NCBI GenBank assembly: GCA_003157445.1
Contig: PMJN01000027.1
Span: forward strand, 4,425-12,321
Reading direction: 5' to 3'
DNA: 7,897 nt
Origin: Micrococcales bacterium
GTDB taxonomy: Bacteria > Actinomycetota > Actinomycetes > Actinomycetales > Dermatophilaceae
The notes beneath the pieces were generated by a model that had not been told where the DNA came from, made no database searches, and saw nothing but the letters and a program-made list of their open reading frames with translations. The translations under genes and the position numbers were made by a program. Positions 6,615 to 7,897 of the stretch are shown here, one piece after another (position 1 is the stretch's first letter; each line of letters starts with the position of its first letter).

Positions 6615-7838
6615 ATGGGAACCGCACGAAAGGCCGTCGCATTTACCGGCGCGTTAGTCTCGTTGGGGCTCGTAGTAGCCGCCTCCGGGTGTAGTAGCTC
6701 GTCAACCACGTCCTCTTCGACGTCAACGTCAGCGAGCACGTCGGGGGCCGCAGCGAAGATCAATGTGACGGCGTTGACATCCGACTTCTCGCAAATGAAG
6801 CAGCTGGCCAGTTTGGCCTCATCAGGCAAGGGCATGGTCGGGGTGCTCCTGCCCGACACGACCACATCGACACGGTACGTCCAGTACGACGCGCCGTACC
6901 TGGCAAAGGCGTTCGCGGCCGCAGGTCTGCCCGCGTCCGACGTCAAGATCGACAACGCCAACGGCAGCGCCTCAACCATGCAGACCCAAGCCGAGGCAGA
7001 CATCAACGCCGGCGCCTCCGTCCTGCTGGTCGACCCGCTCGACTCCGGCAGCGGTGCCGCGATTGAGTCGAAGGCCACGGCTGCCGGCGTGAAGGTGATC
7101 GACTACGACCGTCTGGTCAAGGGTGGCCCTGCCGACCGCTACTACGTCAGCTTCAACAACACGAAGGTCGGCGCCCTGATCGGCGCAGGCGAGGTCGCGT
7201 GTGTCTCTAACTGGAACGTCGCAAAGCCGAACATCCTGATCATGAACGGCGACCCCACGGACAACAACGCGACGCTCTTCGCAACCGGTTACCACAGTGT
7301 CCTCGACCCGAAGTTCACTGCCGGTACCTATGTGAAGGTCGGCGAGCCGGCCGGCACCTGGACGCCGACAGTTGCCGCAACGACGTTTGAGCAGCAGTAC
7401 ACGGCTCACCCGAACATCAACGCGGTCGTCACGCCCAATGACGACAACGCGAACGCCGTCATCTCGGTTCTCAAGAAGGACAACATCCCGGCCAAGAAGT
7501 TCCCGACCACCGGTCAGGACGCCACAGCCGTGGGTCTGCAGAACATCCTGACGGGCTACCAGTGCGGCACCGTCTACAAGCCGATCACCGCTGAGGCACA
7601 GGCGGCCGCAGCGCTGGCCCTGTACCTGCGGGCGGGTCAGACCCCGCCATCAACCCTGGTCAACTCACAGACGATGGACACGGTGCTGAACAAGAACATC
7701 AAGTCCGTGTACACGACACCGATCTGGGTCACCTCCGCGAACATGGCCAACACGGTCATCAAAGACGGCTGGATCTCGGCAACCAAACTGTGTACCGGCA
7801 CGGCCGCGAGCGCCTGCACAGCAGCAGGAATCAAGTAG
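6615..7838 (+). CDS. xylF: D-xylose-type ABC transporter substrate-binding lipoprotein
   Basis: A 407-residue sugar-binding protein of the periplasmic-binding type I family, closest in style to XylF. It is exported, lipid-anchored and hands sugar to a membrane ABC permease. The N-terminus has Arg5-Lys6, a hydrophobic stretch (7-23) and a lipobox AASGC with Cys26 as lipid-modified residue, then a Ser/Thr-rich linker (27-45). XylF hallmarks follow in order: GVKVIDYDRLVKGGPADRYY (158-177), VSFNNTKVGALIGAGE (178-193), MNGDPTDNNATLF (210-222), VVTPNDDNANAVISVL (271-286), TTGQDATAVGLQNILTGYQC (298-317), TVYKPITAEAQ (319-329) and NTVIKDGWIS (379-388). Four further cysteines (196, 317, 393, 401) could form two disulfides. 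The start is set by GGAAGGAAG at 6602-6610. Xylose is the best guess for ligand, though related sugars are possible. The ATPase and permease genes are not in the window and may follow to the right. Confidence 0.9.
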   Translation: MGTARKAVAFTGALVSLGLVVAASGCSSSSTTSSSTSTSASTSGAAAKINVTALTSDFSQMKQLASLASSGKGMVGVLLPDTTTSTRYVQYDAPYLAKAFAAAGLPASDVKIDNANGSASTMQTQAEADINAGASVLLVDPLDSGSGAAIESKATAAGVKVIDYDRLVKGGPADRYYVSFNNTKVGALIGAGEVACVSNWNVAKPNILIMNGDPTDNNATLFATGYHSVLDPKFTAGTYVKVGEPAGTWTPTVAATTFEQQYTAHPNINAVVTPNDDNANAVISVLKKDNIPAKKFPTTGQDATAVGLQNILTGYQCGTVYKPITAEAQAAAALALYLRAGQTPPSTLVNSQTMDTVLNKNIKSVYTTPIWVTSANMANTVIKDGWISATKLCTGTAASACTAAGIK

Positions 7839-7846
7839 TAACCCTC

Positions 7847-7887
7847 GATACGTGGTTGGGCCGCAACTCGCGACCCAACCACGTATC
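7847..7887 (+). terminator. 14-bp hairpin directly after xylF
   Basis: GATACGTGGTTGGG (7847-7860) pairs perfectly with CCCAACCACGTATC (7874-7887), starting 8 bases after the xylF stop. Inside the 13-base loop a further CGC/GCG pairing is possible across a C-A mismatch. No U-tract follows. It may end the xylF transcript, or act as a partial terminator and mRNA stabiliser between xylF and later transporter genes. Confidence 0.7.
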
Positions 7888-7897
7888 CCGGTCATCG

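Overview
The window reads as chromosomal DNA of a GC-rich bacterium, most likely an actinomycete. Pointers are the strong G/C preference at third codon positions, a MutT2-like Nudix protein, an ACT-fused malic enzyme, a Ser/Thr-rich linker after the lipoprotein cysteine of the sugar-binding protein, and terminator-like hairpins without U-tracts. This placement is inference from protein and base-composition style; no rRNA or tRNA is present to fix it.

Layout. On the minus strand (1-2172) a Nudix hydrolase lies upstream of the translational GTPase TypA/BipA, whose C-terminus runs off the left edge. Diverging from the Nudix gene, on the plus strand, are a pterin-4a-carbinolamine dehydratase and, almost touching it, a VIT1/CCC1-family Fe/Mn transporter (2302-3329). 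After a 280-base gap come a multi-spanning DMT/EamA-like membrane protein and, 36 bases later, an NAD(P)-dependent malic enzyme with an N-terminal ACT domain (3610-5859). A 755-base gap follows. It holds a perfect 18-bp hairpin, a coding-like remnant that I could not identify, and a promoter/operator-like region. The gap leads into xylF, a D-xylose-type periplasmic-binding lipoprotein (6615-7838), which is followed at once by a 14-bp hairpin at the right edge.

How the genes fit together. These are mostly housekeeping and metabolic functions: a ribosome-associated stress GTPase, nucleotide-pool cleaning, pterin recycling, metal homeostasis, malate-to-pyruvate conversion and sugar uptake. Two short co-oriented pairs look like transcription units: dehydratase with metal transporter, and DMT protein with malic enzyme. 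XylF probably heads a sugar ABC-transporter locus that continues beyond the window; the hairpin behind it could let XylF be made in excess over later genes.

I saw no CRISPR array, intact mobile element, toxin-antitoxin pair or defence cassette, and nothing that I would call a new system. The items most worth a second look are the remnant at 6148-6375, the palindromes upstream of xylF, and an unusual residue in the malic enzyme cofactor pocket.
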